64,000 nucleotides of DNA from Pycnococcus provasolii. Its lineage: Eukaryota; Chlorophyta; Pseudoscourfieldiophyceae; Pseudoscourfieldiales. The position numbers were made by a program, and so were the translations under genes. Position 1 is the stretch's first letter. Each line of letters opens with the position of its first letter. Below are positions 57,815 through 64,000 of the stretch, in pieces. The stretch lies in the NCBI GenBank assembly GCA_049487715.1, contig CP150551.1, positions 558,001-622,000 on the forward strand, read 5' to 3'. The notes below the pieces were generated by a model, which did not search any database, had not been told where the DNA came from, and saw nothing but the letters and a program-made list of their open reading frames with translations.

Positions 57815-60466
57815 TTACTTATACTTTTCCATAGCTTTGAGTGCACTCTTAATCTCCTCGAGGGTAATCTTGCCGTCACCGTCGGTATCGATCGACTGAA
57901 ACAATCTCAGCACCTTCTCCTTGTACTTCTTTCCGTTATTCATTCCATCCTTTCTAATGTGCCTCAGGAACACTTCCTCCGGAGCGCTCCCAATTTCGTT
58001 CACAGAGATGACGCCATCGTTGTCGGAATCGAAGATACGCATCGAGTCTCCCACCTTTTGGTCGAGAGCGGCGAGCTCCTTGTCGACGTCGCGGAGCATA
58101 TTCGCAACGCGACCTGCGGCACTCGCGGCATTCTTAATCTCGCTAGAGTACCCTGGATCCGCACGACGTTTGGACGTGCCGCGCGTGCACTGCAGACCTT
58201 TGCCACCTCCAAACGACATGTAAGAAGTCTCTGCGGTGGCGTCCGACGTTTCAATTTCGCGCATAAGGTCGAGCTCATTCTGGACCAAGCCAATCAATCG
58301 CGAACGCTCGCCCGTAACGCACGACTGGCTCGCCAGCGTGAGCATAGCCTGCGCGAGGCGCTCCGTCTCGTTCATCTCCTCTTCCGAAGACTCTGCGTCC
58401 TGCGATTCCGCCGCCGCCTGCAACTCCGCTTCGTCCTCCTGCATCTCCGCAGTCATGTGCGGCGTCGAGATATCTGGTTCGCCCTCGGCGACCACGGTCG
58501 TCGCTGTGTCCTCCATCGGCGCTTCGGCAGCAAGGGATGCCGCCTCTTCTTCCTCCTCGCGTTGACGCCTCTCCTCCTCCTCCTTCGCCTCCTCACGCGC
58601 AAGCTTGTCCTGCTCCTGCAGGTATTCGAGGCGCTGCTCGTAGTGCTTGGCGATCTCCGCGTGCGAGCCCATCTCAGGTACCTCCGTGGCCACCTCCATC
58701 TCACCCTGCTCTGCCGGTGCTGCTGCAGTCACTGTCGATTCTGTCTCAATTTCCTCCTCCGCGGTGGACGCCCTCGCGGCGAGCGCGGAGCGCGCGAGCT
58801 TGCGAGAGTCGTTGGGAAGGTAGCTCAGCACTTCGCTCGTCTTGACCAGCCGATCTTCGAGCTTTTCGCTCGCAACAATGCTGCTCGAAGCGCTGGCGAG
58901 CGTGAGCGCGCGGCTGAGCAGAAGCAGTGAGCTTGGCAGCGAGTGGCCAAGACTCAGCTCGATCCATTCCTCCAGCTGCTTTGACATGAATTCGCGCGAT
59001 CCACTGCCGTGCGGCGCGCGCATGCCACGCGCATTGCAGGCAGCTCTCATCTCGCTGTCAGTGAGGCTATCCATCCCCTCGCGGCGGATGTCGTAGTCAT
59101 CCTCGCGTAGCTTGCGCAGGTGAGTGCGTAGCTTGTATCGCAGGAATCCATCCGTGCCGAGATTGCTGATTCCGACAAACTCGCAAAGCTGCTCCAGGTG
59201 CGATCGTCGCAGGTTATCGAGCGTGAGCTCGTCGTTGAAGAGCGGTGCAAGCCGCACGATGTCACCGTTGCTCACCTTCTCCCCACTTCGCACTCGCGTG
59301 ATGAAGTCCACGAGCTCGTTCTCGCTGTCCTCACTCGAGTAGCCGGTGCGCTTGATGTCCTTCGACATTTCAAGCACGGAGTCCTGCAGGAACGCCGCCA
59401 TCTCCATCTTTGCAAGGAGTCGTCGCCTCAGCGCGGCATCGCGTTCCTCCTTGTGCTCGTACGTGCTGGGCAGGAGATTGGGAAAGAGCTTCAGCGCGAC
59501 GGGCAGCAGAAACTCCATGAACGGCACGACGACGAAGAACAGCATCGGCACGATTCGTATGATGTCCGCGGTTGTGCGTGTGAGCTGCAGTCTTTCACGG
59601 CGCGTCAACTGCTTTCCGAGGAGCACCTTCGTGACCAGCCTGGTGGAGATGGAGATGTCCGCCGCAAGCAGCTTGGATCCGACCCAGTAGTGGTACACGA
59701 AGTGGCCTATATCCTTCCGCAGCTTCTTGAGTTTTTCGCTCCACTGTGCGGCATCCAGCGAGGCGAAGTACGCGGCGTTGTCTGCAAGCCACCCGGGCGT
59801 CTTGACGAGAAACGTGGTCACAGCGGAAACGGCTCGCGAGACCACTTTCGCGATATTTCTCCCATCTTCCCTGCGCCTGCGCGCGCGTTCCATGACCGTC
59901 TCCAGCTTCTCAACAGCTTCCTCATCCTCCTTATCCTTGACATTCTGAGCACTTTGTAATTTCGTTTTTGCAGTTGCCGCGGACGACGACGTTCTACTAT
60001 TTCCGTCGCTCCTTGTGATTTGCGGCGCTTCGTCGAATGACGCCTCACCGTCTTGCTTTTGGTTTGGCTGCACAATCGCCGACGCTGCGAACGAGTGCTG
60101 TTGGACGAGCGAGTGTGATCGTGTTCGGTGTCTCAGCAGCATCAGGTCGCCGCGATAGACCTGACGACGTGTATTCTCGTGGTAGGATGGTGTGACGTCG
60201 TCGATATTCATGATTGTAGGTTGTCGTGCTGTGTCGTTTCTCATCGACAAACCCGTCATCGTCGTCGTTGCTTGTGTTTCACACGACGACGACGACGACG
60301 AGGATGACGACGACGAGCAAGCTCGAAGTGCTGCCGACCCTCTCACTAACTGTGTCCCATTAACTGACACAAAAACCACATCATAAATCGCAGGAGGCAA
60401 AGCAAGAGACGAAGCAGCAGATAGAGGCAAAGCAGCCCGACGAGCAAAGCGGCTGCTAGTCGCCAT
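57815..60466 (-). CDS. LETM1-family mitochondrial inner-membrane protein
   Basis: The 883-residue product starts MATSSRFARRAALPLSAASS, a presequence-like leader. The LETM1 core is unmistakable: HYWVGSKLLAADISIS, LTRRERLQLTRTTADIIRIVPMLFFVVVPFMEFLLPVALKLFPNLLPST (with the membrane helix and the conserved Pro residues), then LLAKMEMAAFLQDS, LEQLCEFVGI, and YKLRTHLRKLREDDYDIRREG in the ribosome-binding-like domain. A long Glu-rich coiled coil follows. The C-terminus has two EF hands (DSDNDGVISVNE; DTDGDGKITLEE). The family acts as a K+/H+ or Ca2+/H+ exchanger and keeps mitochondrial volume and ribosome contact. Two EF hands plus a long coiled coil fit plant/algal members. Confidence 0.93.
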   Translation of the reverse strand: MATSSRFARRAALPLSAASSLALPPAIYDVVFVSVNGTQLVRGSAALRACSSSSSSSSSSSCETQATTTMTGLSMRNDTARQPTIMNIDDVTPSYHENTRRQVYRGDLMLLRHRTRSHSLVQQHSFAASAIVQPNQKQDGEASFDEAPQITRSDGNSRTSSSAATAKTKLQSAQNVKDKEDEEAVEKLETVMERARRRREDGRNIAKVVSRAVSAVTTFLVKTPGWLADNAAYFASLDAAQWSEKLKKLRKDIGHFVYHYWVGSKLLAADISISTRLVTKVLLGKQLTRRERLQLTRTTADIIRIVPMLFFVVVPFMEFLLPVALKLFPNLLPSTYEHKEERDAALRRRLLAKMEMAAFLQDSVLEMSKDIKRTGYSSEDSENELVDFITRVRSGEKVSNGDIVRLAPLFNDELTLDNLRRSHLEQLCEFVGISNLGTDGFLRYKLRTHLRKLREDDYDIRREGMDSLTDSEMRAACNARGMRAPHGSGSREFMSKQLEEWIELSLGHSLPSSLLLLSRALTLASASSSIVASEKLEDRLVKTSEVLSYLPNDSRKLARSALAARASTAEEEIETESTVTAAAPAEQGEMEVATEVPEMGSHAEIAKHYEQRLEYLQEQDKLAREEAKEEEERRQREEEEEAASLAAEAPMEDTATTVVAEGEPDISTPHMTAEMQEDEAELQAAAESQDAESSEEEMNETERLAQAMLTLASQSCVTGERSRLIGLVQNELDLMREIETSDATAETSYMSFGGGKGLQCTRGTSKRRADPGYSSEIKNAASAAGRVANMLRDVDKELAALDQKVGDSMRIFDSDNDGVISVNEIGSAPEEVFLRHIRKDGMNNGKKYKEKVLRLFQSIDTDGDGKITLEEIKSALKAMEKYK

Positions 60467-60705
60467 GGCGTTTGGTGAAGAAGGAGCCGAGAGTCTGGGA
60501 CGGGAGGGAACGAGTGGTTGGTTCTATCACCCGACGGCGACGACGACGGCGACGGCGAACAAACTGACCACCAAGGGCCAAGGGGAACGAACGAAGCAAG
60601 TGAACGAAGCAGATCATAAACTTCACCAGAAAGGATACCACACGCGATTCAACTCTAAGGGGGATCCCCATTTCTCCCCCCTCCCCGACTGCCCGAATTG
60701 TCCAG

Positions 60706-60720
60706 AAAGGTTAAACCTTT
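60706..60720. promoter_or_regulatory. palindrome AAAGGTTAAACCTTT midway between divergent ATGs
   Basis: Arms AAAGGTT and AACCTTT flank one base. Its centre (60713) is 247 bp from the LETM1 ATG at 60466 and 246 bp from the ATG at 60959. A GGGGGATCCCC site also lies nearby at about 60660. The rest of 60467-60958 holds no gene. Confidence 0.55.
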
Positions 60721-60809
60721 AGGCCTGTACGGTGGTTCTTGCCACTTCTTCGGACTGGGACTCCGGGAAGATTCGCACGCGAAGACTAGCGGAGGGGATG
60801 GAATTCTGC

Positions 60810-60827
60810 TAACCCTAACCCTAATCC
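60810..60827 (-). repeat. telomere-like repeats (CCCTAA) before the mini membrane-protein gene
   Basis: CTAACCCTAACCCTAATCC, about 130 bp upstream of the ATG at 60959. Confidence 0.8.
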
Positions 60828-60958
60828 TGGGTGCACTCCGTCATTGGATTTTCGCCATTTGGAGTTTTGGCCACACACTTCACTTCTCTTCCCTTCGCCG
60901 TTTGTCGTTTGTCGTTTGTGCGACGTTTGTCAGTCTTCATCTTAGTACTTAGGCGCCG

Positions 60959-61280
60959 ATGGCAGGCGGCAGTCTCGCGTTCGAGCTGTCGCGGATGTGG
61001 AGACGGCAAGGACCGCTCTTCGTCGCGACCGCCGTGGGGATCGTATCGGTACGTACCAAATTCTTCTTTGACCGAAGTATCTCGCGACTAGCGACTTTGC
61101 TAGACGATGGTCGCAGACATGCGAAACGCAAGGGTTCGCGTCAACACCACACTACTGACACGCGAAGCTAACGTCCACGCACACACACGCACACGCACAC
61201 GCCATCTCCTGCAGGGATATTACATATTTCAGCCTGTCGTCAAAAAGGGTGTGCAACAGGCGAAGGAGTCCAGTCGATGA
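60959..61280 (+). CDS. 51-residue single-pass membrane protein, two exons
   Basis: Exon 1 is 60959-61048 and exon 2 is 61215-61280, with donor GTACGT and acceptor CTCCTGCAG. The spliced peptide is short: a polar N-terminus with SRMWRRQGP, one hydrophobic helix (LFVATAVGIVSGYYIF) that spans the splice junction, and a basic tail (QPVVKKGVQQAKESSR). Frame and phase fit exactly. The size and layout are those of small mitochondrial or ER membrane subunits, but I cannot name the family. It is transcribed divergently from LETM1, with 492 bp between start codons. Without splicing the frame is open to 61173 and would encode unrelated sequence. Confidence 0.72.
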
Positions 61281-61430
61281 TTACGAAATCTGTTTCACAA
61301 GAAGAGCGTGAAACGTATGTACTATGGTAAAAACCGCAGTTTTCTTCGGATAAAAGTTGGAAGAGTTGTCGTCCATTTACATCATACCAACACTCTCTTC
61401 AATTCAATCGGTGGCAGATGGCAATAGTAC

Positions 61431-62996
61431 TCACTCCTCCTCGTCGTCAGACTGCTTTTCTTCCTCCTCGTCCTCCTTCGGCTTCTCCTCCTCTTCCTCA
61501 GGCGCCTCCTCTTGCGCCTCCTCCTCCTCCTGCGCTTCCTCCTCCTCCTGCGCTTCCTCCTCCTCCTGCGCTTCCTCCTCCTGCTGCGCTCCCTCCTCCT
61601 GCGCTTCCTCCTCCTGCACCTCTTCCGCAGGCTCGTCGCGCCGCGCCATCTTCGCAGCACGTTCCTCCTCCAACTTCGCAGCATTTTCATCAAATTCTCC
61701 ACGGCTCATTTGCGCATAATTTTGACCATTCGGCTCATCTGCTAAACCGACGAAACCTTCGCTACGAGGAAGGCTGCACGCACGCCGATTGCATGTTAGC
61801 CGGTGAGGAAAGTTCTTGTTCCCGCACCGGCAAATCCAGCATCCTACTGGAGCGCCCGAGTGGTCGCGCTTCACCGTTCTCCCGTTAGAAAACCCGTCCT
61901 CCATAGCCCAGGCTGCAGGCGCGGCGTTGCTATCTGGCACTCCGCCGCCATCTACTGGGCGAGACGCGCCGCACCTGCGCATGTTGCAGGTTGCACGGCC
62001 ACGAAAGTTGTAATTGCCGCACTGTGGACATTGCCAGTCACCAGGCTCCGCGCGCGTGCCATCGGGGCGGCGGCCTGGGTCACTCCCTCCAGAAGCTGGT
62101 TGGGGAGGGCCGCCGCCGTACCCTCCAGGCCCGCCACCGTAGCCGCCGCCGTACCCTCCAGGTGGTCCGCCGCCGTAGCCGCTGCCGTACCCTCCAGGTG
62201 GTCCGCCGCCGTAGCCGCCTCCACCGTACCCTCCAGGTCCGCCGCCGTAGCCACCTCCACCATACCCTCCAGGTCCGACGCCGTAGCCACCTCCACCATA
62301 CCCTCCAGGTCCGCCGCCGTAGCCGCCTCCACCATAACCTCCCTGCGCGTTGCCTCCACCATACCCATACGAGTCACCGCCAGGGGCACCAGCACCATAC
62401 GTCGAAGCAGGTGCACGCGGATCGCTCGGAGGCATCGTGCCTGTACCATATCCACCAGCCCCGTAGGTTGACTCTGATCCGTACCCGCCGGTGCCATACC
62501 CGCTTCCACCGCCACCGAGCCTCGGATCCTGCGGCGGCGCATCAGCAGTCCCGCCGAGTCCATAACCGCTGCCGCTACCGTACGGCGCAGCGCCGCTGCC
62601 GTACGCTCCCGCGCCATAACTTGAAGACCCGTATCCCGTCCCGCCGCTGGCGGCGCTTCCTCCGTATGGTTCCGCGCCGCCTGCTCCTCCATATGGCGTA
62701 GGCGCCCCTGATCCGTACGCGCCTGCACCTCCATATCCAGATCCTGACGACTGCACGCCTGCGACGAGCGCGCCGAGCGACGGGGGTGCACCTCCTCCAT
62801 AGCCGCCGCCACCACCACCGTGACCACCACCTCCATACGGCAGTCCCTGCCCACCTCCCGGACCCGGACCTCCTCCTGCTCCGACCATGTGCGCCCCGTG
62901 TGGCTTGGGCGCGTTGCACTTGCGCATGTTGCAGTGGGAGCGGTGCCACCAGTTGGCGTTCCCGCAACTCGGGCAGATCCACTTCTCGTCCACCAT
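61431..62996 (-). CDS. RanBP2-type zinc-finger protein with GYGG-repeat low-complexity region
   Basis: I start at the ATG at 62996 (MVDEKWICPSCGNANW), giving 521 residues. There are three zinc fingers of the W-x-C-x2-C-x10-C-x2-C type: KWICPSCGNANWWHRSHCNMRKC at the N-terminus, then DWQCPQCGNYNFRGRATCNMRRC, and CWICRCGNKNFPHRLTCNRRAC. The first two keep NxxxRxxCNM, typical of single-stranded RNA-binding RanBP2 fingers. Between finger 1 and finger 2 lie about 250 residues of Gly/Tyr-rich repeats (GGYGGG) that would favour phase separation. The C-terminus is a Glu run (QEEEAQEEE). It is probably a nuclear RNA-processing or RNP-granule protein. The DNA repeats in the Gly region are expansion-prone. 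Confidence 0.88.
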   Translation of the reverse strand: MVDEKWICPSCGNANWWHRSHCNMRKCNAPKPHGAHMVGAGGGPGPGGGQGLPYGGGGHGGGGGGYGGGAPPSLGALVAGVQSSGSGYGGAGAYGSGAPTPYGGAGGAEPYGGSAASGGTGYGSSSYGAGAYGSGAAPYGSGSGYGLGGTADAPPQDPRLGGGGSGYGTGGYGSESTYGAGGYGTGTMPPSDPRAPASTYGAGAPGGDSYGYGGGNAQGGYGGGGYGGGPGGYGGGGYGVGPGGYGGGGYGGGPGGYGGGGYGGGPPGGYGSGYGGGPPGGYGGGYGGGPGGYGGGPPQPASGGSDPGRRPDGTRAEPGDWQCPQCGNYNFRGRATCNMRRCGASRPVDGGGVPDSNAAPAAWAMEDGFSNGRTVKRDHSGAPVGCWICRCGNKNFPHRLTCNRRACSLPRSEGFVGLADEPNGQNYAQMSRGEFDENAAKLEEERAAKMARRDEPAEEVQEEEAQEEGAQQEEEAQEEEEAQEEEEAQEEEEAQEEAPEEEEEKPKEDEEEEKQSDDEEE

Positions 62997-63125
62997 ACCT
63001 CCCTCCGGAGCGACGACACGGACAAATGAGTGAGTGCGCGAGGGAGCAAAACACAACCCCAGAGAACATAGGTCGAGAACGAAGGAAGGGGATCCAGAAA
63101 AAGAACCCTAATCAGATCGGACACA

Positions 63126-63140
63126 TTAGGGTTAGGGTTA
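63126..63140 (+). repeat. telomere-like repeats before the zinc-finger gene
   Basis: TTAGGGTTAGGGTTA lies 130 bp upstream of the ATG at 62996, with an inverted CCCTAA at about 63105. The GGGGATCC site at about 63088 lies between them and the gene. The spacer 62997-63264 holds no gene. Confidence 0.75.
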
Positions 63141-63264
63141 CGATGAGGCCAGCCTGTTTTCATTTTTTCACTCGTCTGTTTCATTTTACATACAGCAACT
63201 CTTATTATGTACTGTACACTGATTGACACGTTAAAACATACGGGAGGTACCGTACTGTACTTGT

Positions 63265-64000
63265 CTACTGCTTGCGCGTGTACACGTCAGGGTGGAACGC
63301 GAACGCGCCCATCTCACCAGGAAGCTCAGTCGCGGGGTGAACCGCGAGGCGCGTGTTCGAACCGTGCTCGATGCCATTCATCGCAAGCTCGTCCGTGCAC
63401 TGGATGATGCCCTCAATCACGCTTCGACGCACGCGAGCGCGCGCGTTGCCGTCAACCAGCATCGCGTGAGATTCGCCGCCATTCAACTTGAGACCGTCGC
63501 AGTGCGCCGTCGCCTCCTCCCACATCCACAGCCCGCCAATGTTGCCCTTGATCAAAGACCCATCGCGGCATACGACACGACCGGCGCCGCTCACATCGAC
63601 GCCAGGGCCACGATTGTCGTGGACCTGCGTCTCCACAAGTGTAACGTCAGCCTCGTCCATCGCCACGATGCCGTCCTCGTCGTTGTCCGTCACGAAACTC
63701 TGTCGCATTGTGACGGACGAGTTGTCCATCACCTTCAGACCGCTGTGATTGCACTGCGTCATCCGGCATCGGATCATCTCCGTGCGACTCGTGCCAAGCG
63801 TTCGCACGCCGTTCTTACGCGCCTGGAAGTAGCAGTCGACGAACAGTGGCTGCACGGCTCCTGCAATGTTCAGCGTATCGTCGCCGGAGCACTTGACGCG
63901 AACGTGCTCGAACATCGGGCGCACGTGCGCCCCGCCCTCGATGTACAGCGTCTCGCGGAACCCAGTCATGTCGAAGAAGAGATTTTGCACTGCGCAGCTG
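63265..64000 (-). CDS. parallel beta-helix repeat protein, C-terminal part (cut by window edge)
   Basis: The minus-strand frame is open to the end of the window, so the N-terminus is missing. The 240 visible residues are short repeated strands with regular Val/Ile/Leu and Asn/Gly turns: VRTLGTSRTEMIRCRMTQCN, SGLKVMDNSSVTMRQSFVTDND, DGIVAMDEADVTLVETQVHDN, GPGVDVSGAGRVVCRDGSLIKGN and GGLWMWEEATAHCDGLKLNGG. This is the right-handed beta-helix pattern of NosD/CASH-type and FBXO11-like proteins. These bind carbohydrates or act as substrate receptors; the missing part would decide. The start of the frame at 63990 is a GTG, not a real start. Confidence 0.75.
   Translation of the reverse strand, partial: SCAVQNLFFDMTGFRETLYIEGGAHVRPMFEHVRVKCSGDDTLNIAGAVQPLFVDCYFQARKNGVRTLGTSRTEMIRCRMTQCNHSGLKVMDNSSVTMRQSFVTDNDEDGIVAMDEADVTLVETQVHDNRGPGVDVSGAGRVVCRDGSLIKGNIGGLWMWEEATAHCDGLKLNGGESHAMLVDGNARARVRRSVIEGIIQCTDELAMNGIEHGSNTRLAVHPATELPGEMGAFAFHPDVYTRKQ

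Noticed and set aside
61512-61745. Leu-rich plus-strand frame over the zinc-finger gene
   Set aside because: Antisense of the Glu-rich C-terminal repeat.

Overview
The window reads as nuclear DNA of a small, gene-dense unicellular eukaryote, most probably a photosynthetic alga. Introns are few, short and GT-AG. Ribosomal proteins eL13 and uS9 are of eukaryotic type. One TPR protein has a plastid-type targeting leader, and the valyl-tRNA synthetase lies behind an organelle-type leader. Several secreted proteins have proline-rich hinges and N-glycan-rich stalks. A green (prasinophyte-like) lineage fits best, but this is inference: GT29 enzymes and TTAGGG repeats also occur in haptophytes and other algae. 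TTAGGG-type repeats recur inside the window, mostly just upstream of genes.

Layout. 0-3.7 kb: two head-to-head membrane-protein reading frames, then a minus-strand gene broken by a 547-bp MITE-like insertion with an 8-bp target duplication. 3.9-8.9 kb: a secreted Gly/Tyr-rich protein, an NTF2-like protein, a three-exon ERp29/PDI-like protein and a membrane-anchored protein. 9.0-16.6 kb: a coiled-coil protein, a CD2BP2/Lin1-like splicing protein without its GYF domain, an MSP-RING fusion, a plastid TPR protein and a small basic protein. 16.7-18.3 kb: a nested pair of exact direct repeats (198 bp outside, 544 bp inside) with LTR character. 18.5-27.9 kb: a PAQR receptor, a kinesin, a very large repeat-built GPI-type surface protein and a Sel1-repeat protein. 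28-41.6 kb: a minisatellite and a (GT)n tract, an EF-hand protein, a divergent eL13/uS9 pair, a nucleotide-sugar transporter, a second MITE, a globin next to a glucose-6-phosphatase-like enzyme, a three-exon GT29 sialyltransferase-like enzyme with an EGF-like module, and a GH27 glycosidase. 42-54 kb: a DOMON protein, a motorless coiled-coil/DIL protein, a small Cys-rich GPI protein, valyl-tRNA synthetase and a PC-esterase-like Golgi protein. 54.2-56.7 kb: retroelement debris. 56.8-64 kb: an SDR lacking its catalytic Tyr and Lys, LETM1, a two-exon mini membrane protein, a RanBP2 zinc-finger protein and a beta-helix protein cut by the window edge.

Themes. Many genes serve the secretory pathway and cell surface: nucleotide-sugar transporter, GT29, PC-esterase, GH27, DOMON, ERp29-like and the repeat-built surface protein. 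Recurrent promoter elements stand out: telomere-like repeats, a TAACCTT half-site often about 240 bp before the ATG, and the palindrome GGGATCCC. The strongest candidates for undescribed biology are the two MITE families (one breaking a gene), the nested direct-repeat element, the MSP-RING fusion, the motorless DIL protein, the inactive-looking SDR and the surface protein with dibasic RRxL motifs between its repeats. No database search was possible, so family names rest on motif recognition.
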